Position numbers and translations under genes: made by a program. A stretch of 64,000 nucleotides of DNA, from positions 229,727-293,726 of the forward strand of contig ONCG01000003.1 of the NCBI GenBank assembly GCA_900316285.1. Reading direction: 5' to 3'. Positions 42,151-51,500 of the stretch are shown one piece after another (position 1 is the first letter of the stretch; every line of letters begins with the position of its first letter). The DNA comes from an uncultured Prevotellaceae bacterium. Lineage in GTDB: Bacteria > Bacteroidota > Bacteroidia > Bacteroidales > Bacteroidaceae. A model generated the notes under the pieces. It saw only the letters and a list, made by a program, of their open reading frames with translations. It was not told the origin of the DNA and ran no database searches.

Positions 42151-45144
42151 TTAGAAGCGGCCGCCACCGAAGCCACCGCCACCGCCGAAGCCGCCACGAG
42201 GCATGCCACCACCGCGGTTTCCACCGCCACGGTTACCACCAGGCATCATGCCGGGCATGCCACCGGGATTGAAGCCACCCTGACCCTGACGACCCTGCTT
42301 GCCACCGAAGGCGTTGAAGCGATAGACGACGTGGAGCATGGCGTAGGAGTTCACGGAGTTGTACCATGTGTCGTTGCGCGAGATAGCACTGAGCGTGCGG
42401 CTGAAGTTCGACTGCTGGTCGAGGATGTCGTAGAACTGCAGCATGACCGTGAGGTTGCGACCCTTGAGGAACGACTGCGAGATTTGTGCGTTCCAGAGCA
42501 GCTCGTTGGTGTTCATCGAGTTGTCGTTGTAGCCGCGACGACTGCGGTTGTGGATGTCGGTAGCGATGGAGGTACCCCAAGGAGCGGTGAGGCTGAGCGA
42601 AGCACCATAGGAGAACATCCAGGTGTCGAGGTTGGCTGTGGCCTGCAGTTTGTTGCGGGCGTGGCTGTAGTTCAGGCTACCATCGAGTTCCAACTCACCG
42701 AACCAGTTGCCGATGACAGGACGGAAGCTCAGGCCGAGTCGTTCGCCCACGGTGGTTTCACGTGTCGTACCCTTCACCGACGACGATGTACGATCGAGGT
42801 TGATGTAGCTCACGTGGTTGTTATAGCCGAGGTTGGTGAAGGTGTTGATGTTCCAGACACCGGCGCTGTCGATAGACATGTTGAACATTCCACCCCACAT
42901 GGCATTCCAGTTGCCGTTGATGTTCTCGGGTCGCGTGGTGCGTCCACCGGTCTTTTCGTCGTAGGTGACCATCGAGGAGATGGAGTTACGCGTGGTGGAG
43001 AAGTTCAGGTAGGTCATCTCCGTCATGGAGTGCCACTGCTGATATCCGTTGTAGAAGAGGTTCAGGCTCTGTGTGAACGACGGCTTCAGTCCGGGGTTAC
43101 CACGTGAGATGTTCAGCGGGTCGCTGTCGTCGTAGATGTCGAGCAGCTGTGTTATAGAGGGTTGTGATGTGTTGGCACGATAGTTGATGCGGAGGTTCGA
43201 CACCTGCGAGAAACGATAGCGGAAGTCGAGGGTCGGCGTGACGTTGAACACGGTGCGAGTAGTGTCGACATAGACGCCCTGATAGTCCTGAATGAAGTCT
43301 GACTTCTGCGGCTGGAACATCACACCCACGTTGAAATTGTACTTCTCATGAATCTTACGGTACATGATTTCAATGTTGTGCGTGTAGTTCTTATACTCCG
43401 AGTAGCGGCTCAACGACGAATCGCGATAGGCCTCGTAAGGCTGCGAGAGGCGGTTGAGGTACTGATCCCACTCGCGATAATAAGGAGTGAGGCCGCTGAA
43501 GAAGTCTTCACCGAGGTTCGAGAAGTCGAAGGTCTGACGGTCGCTCTTGTTGAACGAGTAGTTGAAGCTGTAGCTGAACTGCAGGAACGCTCCTCTCCAA
43601 AGGGGCTCGCTGTAGGTGGTCTGCAGGGTGTAGTTGTAGCTCTTCGTCGGTGCGAGGTTGAAGCGGCTGGTCTGATAGGTGGAGTCGTTGCCGAACATGT
43701 CGGGCACGAGGAACAGATGGGTGTTGTTCGTTGAGAAGCTCTTCTGGGCGCCCTCGCTGTAGGATGCATCGGCACGCAGCGTGAGGTTACGTCCCTTCGA
43801 ACCGAACTTGCGGTTGTATTGCAGCATACCGCCCACGCGCTTCGAGTCGCTGTAGTTGATGCCCTGGTTGCGCTGCCAGTTCACGATGATTCCCTCCTCG
43901 GCCAGCTTCGCGATGGCGTCGTCCAACAGGGGGTCTACCACATATTCATAAGGATCTTCATTGAACGATGCCGAGCTGCCCCATGAGCGACCGTCGTTTT
44001 TCGAGAAGCTCAGGTTCGGACGGAACATGATGTTCGTCATCGTGTCGGGCGTCCACTCCACACGCATCTGGGCATTCCAGGAGTCGGAGCGCGAATAGTT
44101 CTGGCTGAGGCTGTTCGAGAACGAACCGGTGAGCGAGATGAAGTTCTCGCTCGACGAGATGGTCTGCGAGTCGCCGTCGCGGTGGTTCCAGCGCACAGAG
44201 CCGTCAACCTTCAGCAGGTCGGTCTTCTCATAGTTGATGTTCACACCGCCCATCTTCGATGAGTTCAAGCCCGTGTTGCCACGACCGAAGCCACCACCAC
44301 GGCCGCCGAAGCCACGGTCGCCAGTGTTGTTGGCATTGCCGAAGGCACGAATGGCAATCTCATCGTTTGTATACATAGCCATCAGACGAGCCGAATAGCG
44401 GTCCTTCGTGCCGATGCCGATGTCGTTGTTGGTCATGAAACCTTTGTTCATGCCTTTCTTCACTGTGAAGTCAAGAGTGGTCTCCTCATTGCCGTCGTCG
44501 ATACCGGTGATGCGGCTCAGGTCGCTCTTCTCATCGTATACCTTGATGCTCTCGATGATAGAGGTAGGCAGGTTCTTCATGGCGGTCTGGGTGTCGCCGG
44601 TCATGAACTCCTTACCACCCACTTTCACCTTTTTCACTTGCTTACCATTGATGGTGATCTTACCGTCGTCGTCGATCTGTGCACCGGGAATGCGCTTCAC
44701 CAGCTCCTCAGCCACCGAACCCTCGGGCACGCGATAGGCGGCAGAGTTATAAACAAAGGTGTCTTCCTTCAGCACCACTTTCTGGGCAAGCGCCGTCACC
44801 TCAGTGCCTTTCAGCATCACGGCATCGGCCGACATCGTCACGGTTCCCATGGCGAGGTTCTTATTGTCTACCATCTCGAGGTTTTTCACCGAGGTGACAT
44901 AGCCGATGCTCGAAATCTTCAGCAGGTACTTGCCGTTCTTCGGAGCAGCCAGCGAGAAACGGCCGTCGTCGGCCGAAACGGTGCCCCCGACGAACGAGCT
45001 GTCAGTCTTGAGCAGTTGCAGTGTCACTTGTGGCAGAGGCTCCTTGGTATCCTTGTCGATGAGCGTGCCAGAAATCTTCCTGTCTTGGGCAAATGAAAAA
45101 GCTGCTATAGAAATCAGCAGCAGCATGAAAAATGATCGTTTCAT
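42151..45144 (-). CDS. Large outer-membrane beta-barrel protein, TonB-receptor-like
   Basis: 997 residues: signal peptide MKRSFFMLLLISIAAFSFAQ, a carboxypeptidase-regulatory-like module (ISGTLIDKDTKEPLPQVTLQLL, about 23-100), a plug-like section with VPEGSVAEELVKRIPGAQIDDDGKITINGK and a long barrel. The C-terminus is a Gly/Arg/Met-rich tail (about 950-997) ending FGGGGGFGGGRF instead of a barrel-closing strand. Similar OMP_b-brl_3 proteins are common in Bacteroidales. No SusD partner is adjacent. Function unknown, import or assembly at the outer membrane. Confidence 0.82.
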   Translation of the reverse strand: MKRSFFMLLLISIAAFSFAQDRKISGTLIDKDTKEPLPQVTLQLLKTDSSFVGGTVSADDGRFSLAAPKNGKYLLKISSIGYVTSVKNLEMVDNKNLAMGTVTMSADAVMLKGTEVTALAQKVVLKEDTFVYNSAAYRVPEGSVAEELVKRIPGAQIDDDGKITINGKQVKKVKVGGKEFMTGDTQTAMKNLPTSIIESIKVYDEKSDLSRITGIDDGNEETTLDFTVKKGMNKGFMTNNDIGIGTKDRYSARLMAMYTNDEIAIRAFGNANNTGDRGFGGRGGGFGRGNTGLNSSKMGGVNINYEKTDLLKVDGSVRWNHRDGDSQTISSSENFISLTGSFSNSLSQNYSRSDSWNAQMRVEWTPDTMTNIMFRPNLSFSKNDGRSWGSSASFNEDPYEYVVDPLLDDAIAKLAEEGIIVNWQRNQGINYSDSKRVGGMLQYNRKFGSKGRNLTLRADASYSEGAQKSFSTNNTHLFLVPDMFGNDSTYQTSRFNLAPTKSYNYTLQTTYSEPLWRGAFLQFSYSFNYSFNKSDRQTFDFSNLGEDFFSGLTPYYREWDQYLNRLSQPYEAYRDSSLSRYSEYKNYTHNIEIMYRKIHEKYNFNVGVMFQPQKSDFIQDYQGVYVDTTRTVFNVTPTLDFRYRFSQVSNLRINYRANTSQPSITQLLDIYDDSDPLNISRGNPGLKPSFTQSLNLFYNGYQQWHSMTEMTYLNFSTTRNSISSMVTYDEKTGGRTTRPENINGNWNAMWGGMFNMSIDSAGVWNINTFTNLGYNNHVSYINLDRTSSSVKGTTRETTVGERLGLSFRPVIGNWFGELELDGSLNYSHARNKLQATANLDTWMFSYGASLSLTAPWGTSIATDIHNRSRRGYNDNSMNTNELLWNAQISQSFLKGRNLTVMLQFYDILDQQSNFSRTLSAISRNDTWYNSVNSYAMLHVVYRFNAFGGKQGRQGQGGFNPGGMPGMMPGGNRGGGNRGGGMPRGGFGGGGGFGGGRF

Positions 45145-45226
45145 ATTGTCGTTGTTTTTTGTTTCTGCTAATAAGACGTAAAATTACACTCATGGTTTAA
45201 AGCAAAATGAAAATTCTTGGAAATTA

Positions 45227-45258
45227 TTTGGTTTTTCGCTTGGTTAACCGTATCTTTG
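45227..45258 (+). promoter_or_regulatory. Promoter of aroB
   Basis: -33 TTTG (45227-45230), 20-base spacer, -7 TATCTTTG (45251-45258). The start codon at 45267 is eight bases downstream, so the mRNA has almost no leader. Confidence 0.65.
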
Positions 45259-45266
45259 CAAACGAT

Positions 45267-46433
45267 ATGGCACAAAAAGTAATCTTCTCTGAACAATTAG
45301 AACGCACCCTTGAGACGGCCATCGGCGAATGCAATCCCGACCGACTCTTCGTCCTGACCGACGATAACACATCGCGGCTGTGCTGGCCTGTGGTGAAGGA
45401 CTATGGCTGTCTGGCTGCAGCGCAGCTCATCACCATTCCTGCCGGCGACGAACACAAGAACCTCACAAGCCTCAGCCATGTGTGGGAGCAGCTGCAGCAA
45501 GGCGGAGCCACGCGCCATTCTTTAATGGTGTGCCTGGGAGGCGGCATGGTGACCGACCTCGGCGGCTTTGCGGCAAGCACCTTCAAGCGGGGCATTGCCT
45601 TCATCAACATTCCGACAACGCTGCTCGCAATGGTCGACGCCTCGGTAGGTGGCAAGACGGGCATCAACTTCTGTGGACTGAAAAACGAGGTGGGCGTGTT
45701 CAGCGAAGCACAGGCGGTCATCATCTGCACGCGCTTTCTGCTGACCCTCGACTCGAAGAACCTACTGTCAGGCTATGCCGAGATGCTGAAGCATGGCCTC
45801 ATCAGCACTCCCGGCCACTGGGCTGAGCTACTGCTGTTTGCTGAAGAGCTGGGAAACAAAGATAGCATGCAACACTTGAACAGTCTTTTGCAGAAGAACG
45901 TAGCCGTCAAGGAGCGCATCGTCAGCGAAGACCCTTACGAACACGGACTACGCAAGGCGCTGAACTTTGGCCACACCTTCGGCCACGCGTTGGAAGAATG
46001 GAGTTTCAAACCCACCAAACCCACCCCCAACCCCTCCCGAGGGGAGGGGAGTTTAGGTACTCTTTCTGGTGTTAAAGCTAATCAAGCTCCCCTCCCCTCG
46101 GGAGGGGCAGGGGGTGGGTCTTCCACCCCCCTACTCCACGGCTATGCTGTTGCCTACGGCCTTGTCGGCGAGTTGTATCTCTCTGCCGTGAAATGCCACT
46201 TCCCCACCGACCGTCTGCGCCAAACGGTGCAGTTCGTGCGCGAACATTATGGAACTCCTGCCATCACCTGCAACGACTATCCCGCGTTGCTCCGTCTGAT
46301 GACGCACGACAAGAAGAACACCGCCGGCACCATCAACTTCACATTGCTCTCCGACATTGGTGAGCTGCAACTCAACCAGTCGGCTACCGACGAAGAGATT
46401 TGCGAAGCGCTTGACTTCCTCCGTGAAATGTAG
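45267..46433 (+). CDS. aroB: 3-dehydroquinate synthase with in-frame repeat insert
   Basis: Second step of the shikimate pathway. About 388 residues. NAD- and metal-binding motifs: LGGGMVTDLGGFAASTFKRG, IPTTLLAMVDASVGGKTGIN, ALNFGHTFGHALE (metal ligand) and LLHGYAVAYG (second His). Between the last two, residues about 251-284 come from a C-rich palindromic element (KPTPNPSRGEGS...APLPSGGAGGG). The start MAQKVIFSEQLERTLE sits right after the promoter; the ATG at 45207 lies upstream of it. The final Met and the stop are part of repeat R9. The enzyme is probably active if the insert forms a surface loop. Confidence 0.93.
   Translation: MAQKVIFSEQLERTLETAIGECNPDRLFVLTDDNTSRLCWPVVKDYGCLAAAQLITIPAGDEHKNLTSLSHVWEQLQQGGATRHSLMVCLGGGMVTDLGGFAASTFKRGIAFINIPTTLLAMVDASVGGKTGINFCGLKNEVGVFSEAQAVIICTRFLLTLDSKNLLSGYAEMLKHGLISTPGHWAELLLFAEELGNKDSMQHLNSLLQKNVAVKERIVSEDPYEHGLRKALNFGHTFGHALEEWSFKPTKPTPNPSRGEGSLGTLSGVKANQAPLPSGGAGGGSSTPLLHGYAVAYGLVGELYLSAVKCHFPTDRLRQTVQFVREHYGTPAITCNDYPALLRLMTHDKKNTAGTINFTLLSDIGELQLNQSATDEEICEALDFLREM
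46020..46120. repeat. Two-armed R2 element inside aroB
   Basis: CCCACCCCCAACCCCTCCCG, AGGGGAGGGG, a centre with CTCTTTCTG and GCTAATC, then CTCCCCTCCCCTCGGGAGGG and GGTGGGT. The centre and arms match the fkp copy at 13490-13601. Confidence 0.9.
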
Positions 46434-46619
46434 GGACGCGGCGTGCCGCGTGACTGGAGGGGAAATGTAGGGCTTTAATCCTTTTGCCCCCTCTGGTAGC
46501 ACGAAGCATTTGTCCCTTTTCTCCCCTTTCACTCCCCTTTAAGCCCTTTCTTTCCCCACTGCGTTCTGAAAGCGGCAAAGCCGAACGATGCCCTTGGGAA
46601 GGTGAGCTTGCGAAACTTC
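46427..46619. repeat. R9, then R14 interrupted by R3, between aroB and GH43
   Basis: R9 (AATGTAGGGACGCGGCGTGC) overlaps the aroB stop. R14 follows from about 46488. An R3 element (about 46548-46588) sits between AAGCCCTTT and CCCTTGGGA, which are contiguous in the R14 copy at 40614-40720. Confidence 0.75.
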
Positions 46620-46651
46620 AAAAAAAGCAATAACCATCAACAACAAACGAT

Positions 46652-47668
46652 ATGAGAAAACTACTTAACATGCTGGCCATCGCTCTCCTGATGAGCCTAC
46701 CCACGAAAGCACAAGTGTACAGCGGGAACCCCATCCTCATGGGCTTCCATGCTGACCCGGAAGTCATGTACTCCAACCTCACGCAACGCTACTACATCTA
46801 CTCCACCACCGACGGCGTGCCGGGCTGGGGCGGATGGTATTTCACCGTGTTCTCAAGCGACGACCTCGCTCACTGGCGCTACGACGGCATCTGCCTGAAT
46901 CTGCCGCGCGACACCCGCTGGGCAAGTGGAAACGCATGGGCACCGGCCATCGAGGAGAAACTCGTCAATGGCAAATACAAGTACTTTTTCTATTATAGCG
47001 GTGAGACAGGTCACGGCAAGGCCATCGGCGTAGCCACCAGCGACCGACCGGAAGGACCGTTCACCGACATCGGCCATCCCATCGTCGACCGTCGTCCAGA
47101 GGGCGTGCGCGGCGGCCAACAGATTGATGTCGATGTCTTCACCGACCCTGATACGGGCAAGAGCTATCTCTACTGGGGCAATGGCTATATGGCTGGCGCC
47201 GAACTGAATGCCGACATGCTCTCCATCAAGCCCGAGACCACGAAGGTGCTCACACCACGTGGCGGCACCCTCGACGACTACGCCTACCGCGAAGGCACCT
47301 ACGTGCTGAAGCGCAACGGCGTGTACTACTTCCTTTGGTCGGTCGACGACACCGGTGCTGCCAACTACCATGTGGCCTACGGCACCAGCGATTTACCACT
47401 CGGACCCATCAAGGTTGCCGACGAGCCCGTCATCCTCATTCAGGAACCCGACCAGCAAATCTACGGCACAGCCCACAACAGCGTGTTGCAGATTCCCGGT
47501 CGCGACGAATGGTATTTCGTCTATCACCGCATCAATCCCAATTTCATTGATCGCAACCTCGGCCCCGGTTTCCATCGCCAAGTGTGCATCGACCGCATGG
47601 AATTCAACGACGACGGCACCATCCGTCGCGGAAAACCCACACAGCAGGGAGTCAGAGCGCTGAAGTAA
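46652..47668 (+). CDS. GH43-family glycosidase (arabinofuranosidase/xylosidase type)
   Basis: 338 residues, signal peptide MRKLLNMLAIALLMSLPTKA. The five-bladed propeller hallmarks are NPILMGFHADPEVMY (catalytic base Asp), RWASGNAWAPAIEE, GGQQIDVDVFTDPDTGKSYLYWG and AYREGTYVLKRNGVYYFLWS (acid Glu), then GTAHNSVLQIPGRDEWYFVYHR. Expected to remove arabinose or xylose side groups from plant polysaccharide, in line with the xyl and GH31 genes. The last codons and stop coincide with a GAGTCAGAGCGCTGAAGTAA sequence that also occurs between genes at 53018. Confidence 0.9.
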   Translation: MRKLLNMLAIALLMSLPTKAQVYSGNPILMGFHADPEVMYSNLTQRYYIYSTTDGVPGWGGWYFTVFSSDDLAHWRYDGICLNLPRDTRWASGNAWAPAIEEKLVNGKYKYFFYYSGETGHGKAIGVATSDRPEGPFTDIGHPIVDRRPEGVRGGQQIDVDVFTDPDTGKSYLYWGNGYMAGAELNADMLSIKPETTKVLTPRGGTLDDYAYREGTYVLKRNGVYYFLWSVDDTGAANYHVAYGTSDLPLGPIKVADEPVILIQEPDQQIYGTAHNSVLQIPGRDEWYFVYHRINPNFIDRNLGPGFHRQVCIDRMEFNDDGTIRRGKPTQQGVRALK

Positions 47669-47674
47669 TGGCGG

Positions 47675-47722
47675 CCTCATTCGCGACGGAGGAGCTGGGG
47701 GAGGTCGTCTGCCCGGACAACA
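47675..47722. repeat. Fused R2-R1 half elements
   Basis: GGAGGAGCTGGGGGAGGTCG runs into TCTGCCCGGACAA. The same R2-to-R1 junction is seen at 59240-59274. Confidence 0.6.
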
Positions 47723-47739
47723 GCCGCCAGCAACGAACA

Positions 47740-48226
47740 TCCAGCAACGCCCCAAAGGGGCAGTAGCTAACAGCCCAGGGCATCGCCCTGGGTTTTTGTG
47801 TGGCCGTTGGATTTTTCGCGCTGTAAGTGCAAAAGCTTTTGCCCTAAACATATTATTTATCAAGAATTTGAGAATTTGAGAATTTTTTTCATGCAAGTGA
47901 ATTGACAAGAATTCGTCGCAAGCGACGAGAATGGGAGCAGGGAAACTGGAAATTGCTTGCAATTTCTTCTCAAATTCTCAATAATTCCCACTCATGCAAC
48001 AAAAAATTCTCTAATTCTCTAATTCTTGATAATAAAAAAAACTCGGCAAACCTGCCTGCATTCTAAGATAAAGCTTTTGCCCTTATAGGGCGGACATCCC
48101 CTTGCATCTTACAACCCAGCGCGTTCTTTCCCCGCTTCGCTCTGAAAGCGTCTCCTTCGTCGCCGAGCGGCCCTGGGCTAGCAGCTTTTGGCCTTTCAGG
48201 CCGAGCTGTCCTGGGTTTTTGTGTGG
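47740..48226. repeat. Composite palindromic element R4, copy A, interrupted
   Basis: Order: CCCAAAGGGG, CAGCCCAGGGCATCGCCCTG, GGTTTTTGTGTGG, GCAAAAGCTTTTGCCC, GGGCGG.., an R3 inside CCCAGCGC..GGCCCTGGG, then GGCCTTTCAGGCC. Copy B at 63137-63385 has the same order without the 224-bp insertion at 47846-48069. Such REP-like units are often associated with RAYT transposases in other bacteria; none is seen here. Confidence 0.75.
47846..48069. mobile_element. MITE-like insertion with inverted ends and 14-bp flanking repeat
   Basis: Ends carry ATCAAGAATTTGAGAATTTG and, inverted, AATTCTCTAATTCTTGAT. AAAGCTTTTGCCCT directly precedes the insert (47832-47845) and recurs at its end (48070-48083). In copy B of the host element this sequence occurs once. 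Confidence 0.65.
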
Positions 48227-48240
48227 GTGTAGGAATTATC

Positions 48241-48463
48241 AAGGGGGCGTGTCAAAATGAAATAATGGATGAAAAGATGCAGCCAGTAGTCCCCTCCTCC
48301 TAGGAGGAGGGGTAAGGGGTGGTAGAGAATAATAATGATATAACCTATTATAAATTAAACATTTAGGAAAGGTCGAACCTTATTTGTCTCTACCACCCCT
48401 GACCCCTCCTTCCAGAAGGAGGGGACTACGAATTGACTCCTAGCTCTATTTTGACACACCCTT
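48241..48463. mobile_element. 223-bp MITE-like element with GTGTCAAAAT ends
   Basis: Left end AAGGGGGCGTGTCAAAAT, right end the inverse ATTTTGACACACCCTT. Inside are two R2-type arms in inverted order (48284-48330 and 48388-48431) around an AT-rich centre. No ORF of note. The gap 47669-48542 is otherwise fully repeat-derived. Confidence 0.65.
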
Positions 48464-48542
48464 GAATCATTTCTCTGATAGTAAAACGTCTGTTGCAGTC
48501 TTTACGGTATTGTGTTCGGCAATTGCCTCCAAAGGAGAGGCG

Positions 48543-51500
48543 TCAGCGTACGACTTTCTTGCCATTCACGATATAGATGCCGCGCGGGAGTCCATTTAAG
48601 GTTGTCGAGGATTGGGCTTTTACTTGCTGGCCAGCCAGATTGTAGATTGCCTTGGAGTTGGGGCGGTTGTCAGTCTGCACGGCCTGTATAGCCTGCACGA
48701 CAGATGGCAGTTCTGCAAGGATGGATGGCTGCTTGGTGGAGCGTGTTGAGATGAGGTAAGCCTTGTGTGCCGGGTTCTTGAAGACAGCTCCGTCTGTTGC
48801 AGTCCAGTTCCATTCCATCTGGTGGTTTTCGTTCTCACATAAAGTGTAGTAGAAAGTGCCGCCGTGGGTCAGCTGGTCCTCGTCGGAGCCTCGGAGCTGG
48901 TTTCTGGAGTCGAGGCTTTTCTTCTTCGTGGTGGGTAGCATGGTGTATTTCCCTGGTTGAGCACCAAGTACAACGGCTTGTCCTGCGGGCAACACGGTAC
49001 CTGGAGCCGTGAAGTGCTGGCTGACGACAAAGTCTTGGGTTGTCTCGCGGAATGTGTAGGCCTCCATGCCTTCGGGCAGCAGGAAGCTCTGGTCGCTATA
49101 GTAGAAGGTGGTGTAGCCCGACTGTGGTATCTCCACAGTGTGGAAATTGACCCATTGTGTGCTGCTGGCGATTGTTGCGGACAGCGTCATTTGGTGATTG
49201 TCCACGACCGCGTCTTTCAGTACTGTCTGTGCCAGGTCGCTGGTTAGCGTCTGTGCCGCACCGGCAGTCGTCTCGGCGGCTGTCATCATCACCTCGTTGT
49301 CTGCCACCGTCTGCCGCGCAACCACCGTTCCCGTCACGGTGTTCGTGGCCTCGGCAGTCACAACAGGCGCTTTGTCTGCATTGTCGTTGCGATAGAATGC
49401 GTGTAACACGATGTCGTAGATGCCCAGCGGCAGGTCGGTTTGCGTTTGTGTGAGGGTGAAGGGCTTGTGTAACATCTCGATGTTTCCGTCCTTCATGGTG
49501 GTTGAAGCCGTTGTCCAGTCGGTCGTGGTCGCATTTCCAAGCATGTCAGCGTTGTCGAACAGGCAGGATGCGTCTATGCTGCTCGTGAGCCCTTCCGCTA
49601 CGGCCAGAACCAGTTTGCGAGCGGCCGCACGCAGTTCTGCCACCGTTGCATCGGCATTCAGATAGACTTGGGCCGCAGCCTGAATGTTAGCAGCATAAGC
49701 CTCTTCTTTTCTTGAGTCGGCAATGGCTTGGCGGAGGGCAAACAGCTTCTGTCGTTCCTTGTATTTGGCGTATGACTGGGAGGAAATCTCTTTCGGCGCG
49801 ATAAAAGCCCAGCGCGTGAAACCACGTCCGTGGCGCGTGGTCAGGGGACCACCATAGGCATAGGACACGTCGAGATAGTCCTTTTGTGCATTTGATATCA
49901 AGGCATACGTGCTTCCGGCGGCTGTGGATGTCTCTTGCCACGTGAATGTGGCTTCCTCAGCCGAACGGTCGCTCCAAACGTTGCAGGCATCCGGGAGGCA
50001 TCCGATGTATGCGTTGGCCTTGTCCGCCATCGAGAGTCTGACTTTGCCTCCAGCCAATTTCGTGACTTTTACTCGGAATCGGTTGTCCAGACTGCGGTCG
50101 CCTTTTGCCAGACGCTGTGCCACCGATTGGGTGTTCCAGCTCATTCCGTAAGTGACGAAGGCGTCGGCATCCACGTTGTAGAGGTAGAGGACTTCTGCAG
50201 AGCTGATTTCCGCTATAGTCTTGGATGGCAGTACAGGCTCGGGCCATGCATTCTCATCGCCGTGTGAAGAGGTCTCGCCCATCACGGACTGGAGTTCTGC
50301 GGGACTTAGCGCATAGTTGTAGATGCGCAGGTCGTCAATTCGTCCATCCATCGGTGGTACGCTCGCGTCTTGTCCACGACCGATGTAGTTGCACACGGGC
50401 CGGATGTCAGCAAGCCCGACAGATGGCGCCGCGCCAGTTCCACTCGGCTCACCATCGAGATAGACCTTTGTCATGCCCTCGCCGATGGTCACGGCTACAT
50501 GATGCCAGCCTTCGGGCAGCTTTCCGCCGCTGATGGTCTGCACATGCTCGCCGTCCTGCACCGTCAGCACGATGTTTCCCCCTTGGTTCAGGAAGAGCAC
50601 GGCCTGACGCGTGTCGTTGGCAGCGAAGTCAAAGAGGCGGCTGTTCTCGGCCAAGCGGCCTGGGTTATACACCCATGCAGCGATGGTGGCTTGTGCCAGA
50701 CATAGGGAAGCGGGCGGGATGCGAATATCGCTTGCCGAGCTGCCATCGTACTTCGCCACCAGTCCACGCTGTCCGCTCAGTGCCGCCTCCACAGGTTCCG
50801 ATTTGTCGGAGCGGTTCTGGGAGTAGTCCACGCTTTGCAGGGCATAGTAGTAGATGGTGTTCTGGCGGCAGTCGCTGTCGGTGAAACGATTATCCATGAC
50901 TTGTCGTCCGATGACGTCGTATTCAATTGTTCCCGCTGCGTTCTTTTCACCACGGAGCACCATATACCCATTGAAGTCCTTGTCCTGAGTGTTGGCTTCC
51001 CAGCTTAGTTCGATGGTGCTTATGCCCGGCGTGGCTTTCAGTCCCGACGGAACGGTGGGAGCCACACGTTCGCAGGGCGCATCGATGGGTAGGAGTTTCC
51101 ACAGCTGGTGGTCGTCGGTAGCCTCGGTGCACAGGCGCACGGTGGCGTTGTTGACCGAACTTCCGCCAGCCACCTCAAGATAGAGTCCCGACTGGTAGTT
51201 GCGAATCTTGTAGTAACCGTCGCTGGCATACTCAAAGGTCCAGCGCTGATTCTCTGCCTTTGTCACGGGATAGACGCTCACCGTGGCACCGGGTTTCACC
51301 TGAAAGCCCGCAGTCTCCAGGTTCATGTTCGCATTGCGCAGACTGTGGATATAGAACCCCGTGAGGTCGCCTCCATTGTCCTTCAGGGCTTCCAGCGTCC
51401 ATTGCTGGTAGGCGTAGTCCTTGTCTTCGTACTGGCCTACGGTTGCCGAATTAGCTGTGGAGCCAGACAGAATTGTCAGCACCTTCTGGCTTTTCTTGTT

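Noticed and set aside
47740-48226. Complete insertion sequence in the GH43-glycosidase gap
   Set aside because: No transposase-like ORF is present; all sequence is explained by short non-autonomous elements.
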